Notes: generated from the sequence alone by a model not told the origin. A stretch of 64,000 nt of DNA from Hermatobates lingyangjiaoensis (GCA_026182355.1 JAPFBL010000540.1:123510-187509), one strand, 5' to 3'. Numbered from the stretch's first letter, positions 20,773 through 31,610 are shown. Made by a program: numbers and translations.

Positions 20773-21795
20773 TGTTAAAATCTTGGTGAACAGTTTTGTA
20801 TAATTTCTTTTGAGACAATCTTCTATTCACTGGTTTATACTTTATTCTATCACTTTAGTAAACAACAGTAAGTAAGTTAAAAGTGAGTTTAACATTTTTT
20901 TCTAGATTCATACTTATAACCTTTAATTCCTAAGTAACCTTTTACTTATTAGTATGTGTGGCTGTTATTTATCAGACTTTAAATCAAACAACTTCCAAAT
21001 TATTTTGTAGCCTTACAATATAAAAATAACAAAATATCCAGTATAGTAGTTAAATATGTCAACTCTGTATACAGTTGACCAAATGTGGAATAAACTAGAT
21101 AATGTGTGCTTACCTGTTACTAAAATGGATGCCAAGTAATAAATGAGCTACACTTTCCGACCCTAGAACAACACTGAAAGAAAAACTTGTCAAATTGATG
21201 ATTAAAACGGATATTTTGTTTTAACTGTGGCAAACCTGGGTGAACGACAGCTGAGATAAAACAATTGAAACTGGAGACCTAGAATTACGTCAAAGCAGGT
21301 GTTTCGTATTCTACATCACAGAGCATTATTATAAAACTAATGCAAATGAGACAGCAAACACTGTGTGCAATTAATGATGAATATGGAAAATCTAGACGTA
21401 TCTTATCGCTGTCACGATTCGAACAAAATTACTTCTTCATTAATAATAATGACACAAATACAATTGGCGTAATTAACATCATTACTTACGCATTGGCAAG
21501 TTACGTAATGGAACATCTACGTCAAAGCGGTAAAATTCTAATATATTTAAATATAATGAAGCGTGAAATCAGGTTGTTATTATGCTTGTATTAATTTTAA
21601 AAATAGATTTTGTAGACCTGAGAAAGCTGAATGAATTGTTTGAAAGGTCATCTGGATGTAATCAAGTCCATTTTGAGCAGCATTTCAAAAGATTGTTTAT
21701 TGCTTTATTATCAATTGTTTGAGATTTAATAATATTTAGGTATATTGATTTGGTTTTTGTTCTAATAAACTAGATATGGTACTTTATTGGTTTAT
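20773..21795. other. Unassigned stretch
   Basis: No gene is supported. The frame at 21340-21594 has no domain, no splice sites and no relatives in the window. TTACTAAAATGGATGCCAAGTAATAAATG-type sequence near 21115 (described by position because of length) recurs near 26280, so part is an interspersed repeat. Confidence 0.5.
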
Positions 21796-21799
21796 AAGA

Positions 21800-22120
21800 C
21801 TACCCGTGACCCTTTGTGTCACTCAGAAATTATAACAATAGTTATTGAAATAAATTCACTGAATATGATTGACGGATAATTTTAATTGTTGTTTATTGTT
21901 ATTAAGGCACTAAAACAGATTCTTATATGGCCCAAGCTTTTGATATAGTATTCTTAACATGATTCAAGAGTATATTTGGCAAAATAAAAATCATTTAAAA
22001 GTAAAAAAAATAATTTATTTTATGACATAAATAAATAAAACATCAATTCAAGTTATATACACAATGGAATATATTTAAACAAACAAAAATTGTAAATTGA
22101 AATATTCAATACCTATAGCC
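21800..22120 (+). mobile_element. Single arm of the 9640 foldback family
   Basis: It starts GACTACCCGTGACCCTTTG and stays collinear with 9643-9990 through AAATATTCAAT. There is no inverted partner nearby, so it is a solo arm or a truncated copy. Confidence 0.8.
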
Positions 22121-22526
22121 CGGACCAGATTCTTACGACGAACTCTTCTACGTGAGGACGCCTATGCCATTCCTGCCCTCTGTGAAACTAAAGTAGGGAC
22201 TGCGAAGCCCTCTCCAGGAAGGACGGCGGAGGCGGCCAAGCGTACGAGGAAACCGAAGAGGAAAGATGGTTCTCCATACACCCACAACAATAGAATCTAC
22301 AGAAAACACCAACAACCAGTATCTAATGAAATCCACTAAGCCCATAGGAAACACCGAGTTCGACGAGGTACACTTCCAAGCAAAGACGCCAAGACCTTCA
22401 TCCAACTCTATAGGAAAATTAAGTAGGGACTGTGAGCCCTCCCCTGGAGTGAAGGCTGAGGCGGCCAAGCAGACGGAGTGTGCTAAGGAGAAAGGTGTTC
22501 AACGAAAAAACACCCACAACCAATAA
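22097..22526 (+). other. Internally duplicated, basic open frames of unknown origin
   Basis: Two overlapping frames contain a duplicated segment: AAGTAGGGACTGCGAAGCCC (22190) and AAGTAGGGACTGTGAGCCC (22422). Each is followed by GAGGCGGCCAAGC. The encoded product would be rich in Lys, Arg, Pro and Ser. The GC content is higher than the flanks. It may come from a LINE 5' region or ORF1, but no zinc knuckle or other domain is visible, so I leave it unnamed. Confidence 0.35.
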
Positions 22527-22589
22527 GAAGTGTCCAAAGTAATACGTAACAGGGATTGGCTCGTCTTTTTCAATATCTAATCTGGCATT

Positions 22590-22593
22590 ATAG

Positions 22594-22649
<56 letters not shown>

Positions 22650-22650
22650 C
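22590..22650. repeat. (TA)n microsatellite
   Basis: An almost uninterrupted run of TA dinucleotides precedes the PLE palindrome at 22690. It is one of many (TA)n tracts in the window that abut PLE blocks. Confidence 0.95.
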
Positions 22651-22689
22651 ATGATTTGTTTTCTTGACCCAATATTTATATGATGTAAT

Positions 22690-22925
22690 TTTTTTTGAGG
22701 TTTGAGGTCCAATGATTAATACTAGTCCTTTTACCGACAATTCGACATATATTTATGTCATCTTCAGGGCTTGGAAATCTGTTTATGTTGCAGCATTCTT
22801 CTTTAATACTGCAACATAAACAGATTTCCAAGCCCTGAAGATGACATAAATATATGTCGAATTGTCGGCAAAAGGACTAGTATTAATCATTGGACCTCAA
22901 ACCTCAAAAAAAAAATTACATTATA
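22690..22925. repeat. Perfect palindrome of a PLE pLTR, arms about 105 bp
   Basis: The arms run from AGGTTTGAGGTCCAATGA inward to GTTTATGTTGCAG and back. The right arm holds a hammerhead-like unit (about 22837-22870): CTGAAGA, T, GACATA/TATGTC hairpin, GAA, then a mutated helix III. GCC before the core pairs with GGC after the cleavage position. A (TA)n tract lies on each outer side. Confidence 0.88.
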
Positions 22926-22979
22926 TATATATATATACATATATATCAATCATCAAACCACAATAGAAACCCAACTGGT

Positions 22980-23092
22980 GGGTTTTTGACTCTGACGAAG
23001 ACCGCTTGTTACGGTTGAAAGATCTTAGTCTTGTTTTCCCATTTTCTTATTGTGGTTTGATCATTGATTGTTATTTCACGTGTTTATGTGAA

Positions 23093-23129
<37 letters not shown>

Positions 23130-23415
23130 TTTAACACACAGAAAAGAACACAGAAAGACACTACAGAACTCACTTCGATATTTCGACATCCGTCGTCATC
23201 GGGAAGAAGTGCGTAGTACTCGCACTTGTGTCCTGCCGTTGTGTTTCCGGTGTGCTTGGTTACCCTTTCTATTTTCTCCTGAAGACGGATCATCCGAAAA
23301 TTTGAGTTTGTAAGTGTGTCTCTTTCTCTGTGTGTTGCTTTTCTTCGTTTTTGAGCTGATATATATATATATATATATATTTGTAAAAGTTGGGAGCAGT
23401 CCTTCTTCAATGCAT
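22980..23415. mobile_element. PLE mosaic: family-A pLTR, (TA)n, family B and D pieces
   Basis: 22980-23100 is a plus-strand family-A pLTR. After (TA)n (about 23098-23125) comes a minus-strand family-B end (ACACTTTAACACACAGAAAA to CATCCGTCGTCATC), then a plus-strand family-D segment (CTCCTGAAGACGGATCATCC with GAAAATTTGAG). The mosaic closes in another (TA)n at about 23358-23382. Confidence 0.75.
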
Positions 23416-23460
23416 GCTTTTAAAAACTGAATGTCTGTTTCAACTTGGTTCAATATTACA
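23383..23460 (-). pseudogene. PLE ORF N-terminal fragment ending at LLPTFTN
   Basis: The minus strand reads NQVETDIQFLKACIEEGLLP followed by TFTN, and then runs into (TA)n as IYIYI. The LLPxFTN motif sits in the conserved N-terminal region of Penelope-like proteins. Only this short piece remains. A plus-strand copy of the same region, carrying the ORF start, is at 23525-23670. Confidence 0.75.
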
Positions 23461-23487
23461 TGCTTTTAAAAACTGGATTTAAGTGTT

Positions 23488-23535
23488 TTTTTTTTGCTGA
23501 AGATGGTGGATGTAACACCGAAACATGTCTAATAA
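23488..23535 (+). ncRNA. Hammerhead-like motif overlapping a PLE start codon
   Basis: Core CTGAAGA at 23497-23503, one unpaired T, helix II GGTG/CACC, GAA (23520-23522), helix III palindrome ACATGT (23523-23528), C at the cleavage position (23529). The ATG (23525-23527) of the PLE frame lies inside helix III. Cleavage after C23529 would separate the start codon from its ORF. The motif at 40606-40650 has the same arrangement. Confidence 0.6.
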
Positions 23536-23661
23536 TAAATTAAAAAATTATGATGATTTAATTTTTAAGTTGAACTCTGAATTAAAGACAAAATTTCGTA
23601 ATTTGGAAAAATATAAGACGAAATTGAACCAAGTGGAAACAGACATCCAGTTTTTAAAAAC

Positions 23662-23670
<9 letters not shown>
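23525..23670 (+). pseudogene. PLE ORF start, truncated in (TA)n
   Basis: From ATG 23525 the frame reads MSNNKLKNYDDLIFKLNSEL, then RNLEKYKTKLNQVETDIQFL, and is lost in (TA)n at about 23665. Charged, leucine-spaced sequence suggests a coiled coil. It overlaps in content with the minus-strand fragment at 23383-23460, confirming that both derive from one PLE family. Confidence 0.7.
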
Positions 23671-23701
<31 letters not shown>

Positions 23702-23709
23702 CAAAAATT

Positions 23710-23950
23710 GTTATTGACCTCTTCTATTGTATTCTATGTTTTGTTATTGAGGGCTAGGTCAAATAAAAGAAAATAAACTCCTTCCTAGGCCGACGTTTCG
23801 ATGTATTTGTACATCATCTTCAGGGCTGAAAAGCCCTTTTTTAGCCCTGAAGATGATGCACAAATACATCGAAACGTCGGCCTAGGAAGGAGTTTATTTT
23901 CTTTTATTTGACATTTGACCTAGCCCTCAATAACAAAACATAGAATATAT
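23710..23950. repeat. PLE family-E palindrome
   Basis: Arms starting AAAATTGTTATTGACCTC-like and GAGGGCTAGGTCAAATAAAA converge on a short centre near 23840. Each arm carries CTGAAGATGATG with CGAAACGTCGGCC. (TA)n flanks both ends. Longer-centred relatives are at 25735-26130 and 60200-60597. Confidence 0.88.
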
Positions 23951-23959
23951 ATATATATA

Positions 23960-24160
23960 TATATAATTAAAAGAAACGGTCCAGCGGACTTTTTTAAAAT
24001 AAAATAAATTCAAAACGAAGGAAACACGAGTACCGCCCTGTCTTCCTGCGGGACTCTTCGCTCTTCGCTCTTCGCACCTCCTGATGACGACGATGGTCGA
24101 AATATCGATGTGAGTTATGTCTGTGTCTTTCTGTGTGTTTTCTTCGTTTTGAACTTATTT

Positions 24161-24201
<41 letters not shown>

Positions 24202-24571
24202 TTCAAAAATGAAGAAAAGCAACACACAGAGAAAGAGACACACTTACAAACTCAGTTTTGCGTCCAGTTTCGATCGTTTTTTCGAATTTTGAGTGGATAT
24301 ATATATATATATAGATAGTTCAATGTGCATAAAGAAACGTAGAGAAATTAAAAACTTACAGTCTCTAATTTTCGGTTGAACCGTCTTCAGGAGAGATAAG
24401 AAAGGGAAACCAAGCGCACTGGTACAGAGACGGTTGGAGACCCATCTGTATATATATATATATAAAGATTTCACATAAACACGTGAAATAACAATCAATG
24501 ATCAGACCGCTTGTTACGGTTGAAAGATCTTAGTCTTGCTTTCCCATTTTCTTATTGTGGTTTGATCATTG

Positions 24572-24616
<45 letters not shown>

Positions 24617-24860
24617 ACCCAACTAAAGTTTCTTCGGGATCGGTCAGTTCTTCTGGTTGAATTATCAATATATATATAACACTGTGTGTTTATATATATA
24701 CATAAACTATATATATACACATATAATAAATGTGTATTTATTATTAATTTCAGTTGGGTTTTTGACTCAGACGAAGACCGCCTGTTACGGTTGAAAGATC
24801 TTAGTCTTGTTTTCCCATTTCTTATTGTGGTTTGATCATTGATATACACATATAAAGAAA
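23960..24860. mobile_element. Cluster of PLE pLTR fragments separated by (TA)n
   Basis: In order: family B (CCTCCTGATGACGACGATGG, 24075 on, plus); (TA)n at 24168-24200; a 24205-24290 fragment of family D in reverse; (TA)n; family C in reverse (24320-24440); (TA)n; family A (24465-24575, plus); (TA)n at 24577-24615; and family A again (24750-24845, plus). Each boundary falls in or next to TA dinucleotides. Open frames rich in Ile-Tyr here are (TA)n translations. Confidence 0.8.
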
Positions 24861-24959
24861 CATAACAAAGACTCAGTTTTCAACATTTCACCATTATGGC
24901 GGTCGTCCGCAGCAGAAGTAGTGAATTGACGGAGTGGCGACAGTCAACTGAAGGTATAT

Positions 24960-25330
24960 ATATACCATTCAAAAATCGAAAAAACAATGCAAACTAGACG
25001 CAAATCAACTCAAAAACGAAGAAAAGCAACACACAGAGAAAGAGACACACTTACAAACTCAAATTTTCGGATGATCCGTCTTCAGGAAAAAAATAGAGAG
25101 GGCAACCAAGCACGCCGGAAACCGCGTGTTTTAAATAAACCGTATATTTATAACAATATATATATGTATTGGTATAAATAGGCAGCAGATCCTCTTTTAA
25201 ACAGGTATCATTAAAATTAACCGCAGTCTCGGCATTCACGATCTTAAGACTGAGAGAGTCGATCCTACGAACTAACCTCCTGCTAACAGGGTTCAACTGG
25301 AAAAGGACTTGGCCAAGTGACATGTTAAAT
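24960..25330. mobile_element. Family-D pLTR piece and PLE ORF N-terminal fragment
   Basis: 24985-25130 is a minus-oriented family-D pLTR. On the minus strand 25323-25170 then reads MSLGQVLFQLNPVSRRLVRR, ending KEDLLPIYTN just before TA-rich sequence. This is the third copy cut at the LLPxxTN motif. The ATG again sits in ACATGTC, but the upstream ribozyme-like core has decayed. Confidence 0.7.
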
Positions 25331-25499
25331 TAAAATCGATGACTCATGTTTAGTCATTGCTATAAATAGATTAAAAGGATAGTACAGGTTAATATAAAGA
25401 GAAGGTCAAAGGTCAATAATGAACAAGAAACAAGCGGTTAGAATAAAAGAGTTGAAAGGTCAACGGTATAACTGGACTAATAGAGAATAAATAGATTAA

Positions 25500-25545
25500 G
25501 AATTTAAAGTAAATATATATATATATATATATATTATATATAATA
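25500..25545. repeat. (TA)n microsatellite
   Basis: TA dinucleotide tract with minor interruptions between unassigned sequence (25330-25500) and 25545-25690. Confidence 0.9.
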
Positions 25546-25689
25546 TATAAATTTCCTTTTGTCTGATACTTTGAAATAGATGTGTACTCAACAACTCTGA
25601 TTATAAAATAACCTTTTGTATGTATCTGTTGGTCTCAAAAATTTTTTCTTTCTCGTATAATAAAATGGTTTGTTCTTATTCAGAATAGA

Positions 25690-25695
25690 GGATTG

Positions 25696-25737
<42 letters not shown>

Positions 25738-26135
25738 CCAAAAATTGTTATTGACCTCTTCTATTCTATTCTATGTTTTGTTATTGAGGGCTAGGTCAAA
25801 TAAAAGAAAATAAACTTCTTCCTAGGCCGACGTTTCGATGTATTTGTACATCATCTTCAGGGCTAAAATTAGAGGAAGAGCTATAATACATTTACCAAAA
25901 CAATCTACAACTCACATAGAGAACTAACTCTATATCCTCAATCTGTTGGTCTCAAAAATGTGTGTTAGTTAGTTCTCTATGTGAGTTGTAGATTGTTTTG
26001 GTAAATGTATTATAGTTCTTACTCTAATTTTAGCCCTGAAGATGATGTACAAACATCGAAACGTCGGCCTAGGAAGGAGTTTATTTTCTTTTATTTGACC
26101 TAGCCCTCAATAACAAAACATAGAATATATATATA
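25690..26135. repeat. PLE family-E inverted pair, long centre (copy 1)
   Basis: A (TA)n tract is followed by inverted arms (GGTCAAATAAAAGAAAATAA) with a central inverted segment (ACTCACATAGAGAACTAAC and its inverse). The hammerhead-like unit at 26031-26068 has CTGAAGA, T, a hairpin closed by GATG/CATC, GAA, ACGT, C, and GCC/GGC as helix I. A near-identical copy is at 60170-60597. Confidence 0.88.
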
Positions 26136-26690
26136 TCTGTAATATGACAGAATATTGTGGTTTGATCATTGATATAGATCTGTGTATGTGTATGTGTTGA
26201 TAAAAGAATCTACCGTGAAGTAGAAACAAAATTTAGGACTCTCAAAATAGTATCAACATACAATGTGGTACGCCAATTACTAAAATGGGTGCCAAATAAT
26301 AAATGAGCTACAATTTCCTCTACTAGAACAGTACTAAAAGGTGGAAAGCCTTTATATGTGTGGGCGTTGGAAAGCTAACATAATAAACAAGATATTGGTT
26401 AGACGTCTCGAGTATTTGTCTATTATATTGCGGGAAATTATTGGAAGTACGTCAGTGTTGACTTTACCACCCACACAATCAAGTGACTCCCTTTTATCTT
26501 GGTGATTGATACCCTTCCATTCACATGTTCAATCAACTCCCACTACGAGTAATAGCTTGAGCCAGTGCTCAATCAATTCACAAGTCATCTCGTAACGGGG
26601 AACAATGACAGAGCAACTTGTAATGCTTTAGCAGCCACTAAGCAGTGGGAAACGAGATGAAAGGACCAGGAATAGCAGCAAGTATATCTG
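26136..26690. other. Unassigned stretch with an interspersed repeat
   Basis: No gene seen. ACTAAAATGGGTGCCAAATA near 26280 and GTGTGGGCGTTGG near 26362 recur near 21115 and 63207 respectively, so part of the stretch is a dispersed repeat. Confidence 0.45.
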
Positions 26691-26691
26691 G

Positions 26692-27865
26692 TGTGAGGGC
26701 CAGGGTAGCTCAGTGGTTAGCGTACTCGCCTTTGGGTTCGATACCCATACTCTGGCCATCGATTTATTCACGCGGGAGGTAAATAAATATGAATACGTTG
26801 TCCCTCAGAGAGGACGTTAAGCTAACTCAGTCGTCAACATGCTCGCTTCTGAATTGGTAGGTCCGGAGTTCGATCCCCAACTGGCCCTCGATATATTCAC
26901 GCGGGAGGTAAATAAATCGTTACCTCGTCCCTCAGAGAGGACGTTAAGCTAACTCAGTCGTCAACATGCTCGCTTCTGAATTGGTAGGTCCGGAGTTCGA
27001 TCCCCAACTGGCCCTCGATATATTCACGCGGGAGGTAAATAAATCGTTACCTCGTCCCTCAGAGAGGACGTTAAGCTAACTCAGTCGTCAACATGCTCGC
27101 TTCTGAATTGGTAGGTCCGAAGTTCGATCCCCAACTGGCCTCGATTTATTTACGCGGGAGGTAAATAAATCTGAATACGTTGTCCCTCAGAGAGGACGTT
27201 AAACTACCGCTTGTATTCCCGCAGGGGCCCATGTTAGCTCAGTCGTCAACGTGCTCTCTCTTGAACTGGTGGGTCCGGAGTTCGATCCCCAACTGGCCCT
27301 CGATTTATTCACGTGGGAGGTAAATAAATCTGAGTACGTCGTCCCTCAGAGAGGATGTTAAGCTAACGTTTGTATTCCCGCAGGGGGCCAGATTAGCTCA
27401 GTCGTCAACGTGCTCTCTCCTGAACTGGTAGGTCCGAAGTTCGATCCCCAACTGGCCATCGATTTATTCACGCGGGAGGTAAATAAATCTGAGTACGTCG
27501 TCCCTCAGACAGGACGTTAAGCTAACGTTTCTATTCCTGCAGGGGGCCAGGTTAGCTCAGTCGTCAACATGCTCACTTCTGAACTGGTAGGTTCGAAGTT
27601 CGATACCCAACTGGCCCTCGATTTATTCACGCGGGAGGTAAATAAATCTGATTACGTCGTCCCTCAGAGAGGATGTTAAGCTAACGTTTGTATTCCCGCA
27701 GGGGGCCAGATTAGCTCAGTCGTCAACGTGCTCTCTCCTGAACTGGTAGGTCCGGAGTTCGATCCCCAACTGGCCCTCGATTTATTTACGCGGGAGGTGA
27801 ATAAATCTGAGTACCTCGTACCTCAGAGAGGACGTTAAGCCGTCGGTCCTTATGCCACGGGCTTT
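26692..27865 (+). repeat. Tandem array of SINE heads, eight units
   Basis: Eight copies of a SINE head each contain a TTAGCTCAGTCGTCAAC-type A box, a GGAGTTCGATCCCCAACTGG B box and CACGCGGGAGGTAAATAAAT. The first steps are 126 bp (26819, 26945, 27071). Later ones are about 157 bp and include GTTTGTATTCCCGCAGGGGG between units. The LINE-like tail is missing from every unit. Amplification therefore happened after integration, by tandem duplication. Confidence 0.9.
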
Positions 27866-28040
27866 ATAAATGGTTGCTACGCCACTGGTTCAAAATACGT
27901 ATCGAGAAAGAAAATAAACTGATCATAGATAATTTTGAAGAAATAAAAAAAAAATATTTATAACAAAATCCTAGTTTTGTATGTGTTTCTATACAGTGAA
28001 CTGAATAGAGCACAGATTTTCAACCTTTTATTCATTTATT
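27866..28040. other. hAT end fragment and AT-rich sequence
   Basis: TGGTTGCTACGCCACTG at about 27880 matches the right-end type of the hAT at 19600. The rest is AT-rich without recognisable content. Confidence 0.45.
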
Positions 28041-28044
28041 TATT

Positions 28045-28200
28045 TGTTGAGGGTGACTATAGTACTGCGTCCTAAGAACTATAGTACTTTCCCCCCCTTC
28101 TGTACTATAGTACTCCATCAGTTAGCTTCAACGCCTCCAAGAAGCTCAGCTTCCCAACTTTTGCTGGGTCCAACGGTAAAAGCTCTTCTATGTCAACCTT
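28045..28200 (-). mobile_element. R1-type LINE 3' fragment
   Basis: The segment with TTAGCTTCAACGCCTCCAAG and AAGCTCAGC matches 50290-50360, which belongs to a tandem LINE end with coding remnants. TACTATAGTACT palindromic motifs repeat three times at 28055-28115. Confidence 0.5.
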
Positions 28201-29700
28201 TTTTACATCGCGACCTATTTTTGACGCCCAAAATTTATTCGCGACTCTTTAGTGAGAACAAAAATAAAAAAATCTGGAGTGGCCTACACTCTACTTTACT
28301 ATAAGTAACTCAATGTCAAATTTCTTGAGTATATAAAACATAACGTATCATTTAAGCATAACATAAATATCTAAATGGGATATAATTATTAGCATTGCAT
28401 TCGTGAGGTAGTACAGATAGTGATTGAAGGACATATCAATTTATAAGCTTATTTTTGTACATCACAAATAATTTATTATTTGCAAATAATTTCATTAGTA
28501 TAACTACAGCAGTAATATCATTTTTGAAAAACCAATGTGAACATTTCTTGAAACGAAATATTATCCTACAAGAGAACATGGCTATTGTTCAAATAGCCAG
28601 TAGATTTCTTACATCGTTTACTTAACATCCTTCTACATTGAATATTAATGTAAAATTTTCAAATTTAAAACAGGAAAATACCCTTTTTTTCTCTGAAAAA
28701 CATCTTAAACAGCGAAGAAAATGTTGTTTTAAGGTGATTTGTTAATTAAAGATGTACGATAATTACAGTTATTAATCTCTAAACGAAAGATTTATATTTT
28801 GAATTATCTTTTACATTTTTGGTTTTTAACAGAATTATTATACTGGGAATTTTATGGCTTCTTAGTATTTAATAAGATCATTTTCCTTCCCCTTTGTCAA
28901 ATAACATATATACGAATTTTTATTAATGAGTGTTATCATTTACCTCCACAATATTCTTACTCTTACATCTCTTATAAGTCAATAATATATTTTCATTTTT
29001 CCATTAGAAACATCAATTTTATCTCAGTGGATTCGCTCAAAAAATTTCTAAGTCAATATAAACAATGTAAAAAAATACAAAAAATTCGACAAGTATAGCA
29101 GGTGATCTCTTAGTCTAGGATAAACAAAGAGTTTTTATATCGTTATTGCTCTTTTCCGTAATTGAAACTTCATGATTTTTTTTTTATGAATTGCTAATTT
29201 TTTGTTCCATTTTTGGTCAAATTTTCATTATTTTTTAACGAGCCGTTTAGCGTCAAAAAAACATTTTCTGAAAACACAAATCGTACTGTAACGGCCCTTT
29301 AGCGAATGTAATTTTAGAAAAAAATATCTCAACTCATTGTCCATATAATGTTCTATTTATAGGCATAGTTTCATTATTGACCGTCAAACAGTATGGCTTG
29401 TATCGCTCTCACAAGGTTTGAGATTGATTTATAAGTCAAAATTTGTACATTTTATTGAAAAAAAAATATTTCCTGTTGATATAAAATTTTGAATATATTT
29501 TTCGTTTGTTCCATTTGTAACCTCAAAGATAATGTCAAAATCTCAAAACTCTAGGGTTATTAGTTTAGGAGAAATAAATGTTTTAAAAAAAACGGTTTTT
29601 GGCAAAAAAAGTGACTTTCCCATCATGCATAATTCTTCCCAAACAATAGGGATCTTCGTCTTTATGAGGCCCATTTTTGTGTAAAATATCAACTTGATCC
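28201..29700. other. Unassigned AT-rich stretch
   Basis: No gene is supported. The 99-codon frame at 28799-29098 is low-complexity, rich in Phe/Ile/Tyr, and has no domain. GCGACC and TTGACGCC near 28210 resemble the short hAT-like piece at 31507. Confidence 0.45.
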
Positions 29701-29747
29701 ATCAAAGATTCTGGACCGTAGCGTGGTAACAAGCAATGCTAACACAC

Positions 29748-29825
29748 GCACCCACCCACGCCACCACCACCACGCACCCACCCACCCACCCACCCACCCA
29801 CCCACCCACCCACCACACACACACA
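29748..29825. repeat. (CCCA)n microsatellite
   Basis: A run of CCCA/CACC tetramers, followed by a short CA tract. It accounts for the Gly/Val/Trp-rich open frame on the minus strand. Confidence 0.92.
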
Positions 29826-30149
29826 GACATCATCGTAAAAACTTCATAAAACGACTTCTGGGACCTCAAAACATGTAATTCCGTCAAAATCTCGAGATCG
29901 AATTTTTTCACGATCACTATACTTTACTTATAGTAAAGTAATAAACAACAAATAAAAAAATTAAAATTAAAATTAATTTGATCAATAGTAATTTTAATGA
30001 GATTGCTGTGCCGCATTAATAATAAATAAGTTATTTATTTCATTTAGTCGTTTATTTTGTATTTAAAAATAAACAATTTCAAACATTTTGCGACCTCCTT
30101 GGGGTTCGGGACCTACCGGTTGAAGCCCCCTGGAGTCGAGTATAAAGGA

Positions 30150-30660
30150 CAAAAAAACTATTAAACAGAAAAACGGTTTAAATGAGTAGAAATGATATAA
30201 ACGAGAAAAACGATATAACCGTTTAAAACGCAAAAACGATTTAAACATGAAAAACTTTTGAAACGGAGAAAACGATATAAATAGAGTAAAAACGTTTTCA
30301 TCGGACAAATTATATAAACAAGAAAAACGATATAAACGTTTAAACTACAAAAACGATTTAAACATAAAAAAGTTTGAAATGGGAAAAACGATATAGACGG
30401 AAACAAATATTTAAACGGGAAAAACGTTATAAATAGAGTAAAAACGTTTTGAACGGGAAAATGATAAACTGAAAAAAATATTTAAACGGGAAAAACGATA
30501 TAAATAGTAAAAACGTCTTAAACAGGGAAAACGATATGAATAGTAAAAAGGTTTAAAACGGGGAAAATTGCATAAAATGGTAAATGTTTGAAACGGTGAA
30601 AACGTTTTAAATGGAAATAATTATATAAACGGGAAAAAACGATATATATTAAAACAAAAC
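30150..30660. repeat. Degenerate repeat of AAACGATATAAACGG-like units
   Basis: Many short units of about 20-30 bp alternate GGGAAAAACGATATAAA with AAAACGTTTTAAACGG. Units vary in length and no clean period was found. The A-rich composition explains the Phe-rich minus-strand frames. Confidence 0.75.
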
Positions 30661-30895
30661 TATTACTTACTCCATACAAATCAGTTCATGTTAACTTATA
30701 CTTCGCGAGAACTTCTTAACTAATAAAATAACTATTATTCTTAACTTATTGTAGTTTTAAGCATCCTTATTGAATTATAATTATTATAATATAAAAAATG
30801 TGGAGTGGTTTTCACTCAACTTTACTATAAGTAAACATAATATCATGCTTTTTGGATATTTCTATGTATTTACTCCATACAAATATAGTTCAAAA
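30655..30895. repeat. Inverted partner of 35040-35280
   Basis: TTACTCCATACAAATCAGTT at the start through ATACAAATATAGTTCAAAAC at the end is the reverse complement, with modest divergence, of 35040-35280. Both copies carry TTTACTATAAGTAAA. This is a dispersed repeat whose identity I do not recognise. Confidence 0.75.
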
Positions 30896-31159
30896 CATTT
30901 AAACATATTTCAGAAAACAAAATTAAAATTATTTATAACTAAATCTTAGTGTTTTATATGTTTCTAACAAATTTATATATTTAGATTGTGATAATATTTA
31001 TCAGGTTGTTGGAGACTTAGCATCTTGTTTATTCAAAATAGAGGTAAAGGAAATTCGTATTTTTATTGATTAGTAAGAGAAGATTATAAGAAAAAAATGG
31101 AAATTTTATTCCTGGAATACAGTTCTGTTATCTAGGAAGAAACATCGATTTAAACATTA

Positions 31160-31480
31160 ATGTAGTTAATGGGTTAGTTCCACTGAGGTTAGTAATATTA
31201 GAATTAGTAATAATACATTCCGTCATACCTCGTAAAGTCTCAGAAAAGCTCGACCGGTTTCGGGTCTGTCTGGATCCCATCTTCAAGAGCACCTAACTGA
31301 CTGTGAATGTTGTTTTCCTATAACAATGTAGATGCTATATATAGGTAGGTTATAGGAAAACAACATTCACTGTCAGTTAGGTGCTCTTGAAGATGGGATC
31401 CAGACGGACCCGAAACCGGTCGAGCTTACCAGAAACTTTACGAGGTATGACGGAATGTATTATTACTAATTCTAAACATT
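31160..31480. repeat. PLE family-G palindrome
   Basis: Inverted arms start at ATGGGTTAGTTCCACTGAGG and ATTCCGTCATACCTCG. The plus-strand unit (31381-31427) has TTGAAGA, T, helix II closed by GGG/CCC, GAA, the palindrome ACCGGT, C, and helix I GCTC/GAGC (4 bp). The outer arms recur at 57280-57560 around a different centre. Confidence 0.85.
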
Positions 31481-31506
31481 AATGCGTACGATACAACTCT
31501 GTAGAG

Positions 31507-31610
31507 CAGAGTTTTTCAAACTTTTTTCAACGCGGACCACTTTTTTGGTTCCAGTAACATCGCGTCAAAAATGGGTCGCGATGTAAAAAAGGTTGAAGAT
31601 CCCAGCTCTA
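31507..31610. mobile_element. Short hAT-like MITE fragment
   Basis: CAGAGTTTTTCAAACTTTTT opens as in the 18231 family. The interior is short and contains GGGTCGCGATGTAAAAAAGG. An imperfect closing end lies at about 31600-31609. Confidence 0.5.

Noticed and set aside
22560..24860. Ile-Tyr-rich open frames around 22419-24849
   Set aside because: They are translations of TA dinucleotide runs plus short PLE pieces.
26692..27865. CRISPR-like array (regular direct repeats with spacers)
   Set aside because: Units are SINE heads with Pol III boxes, repeats and 'spacers' are both conserved, and the genome is eukaryotic.
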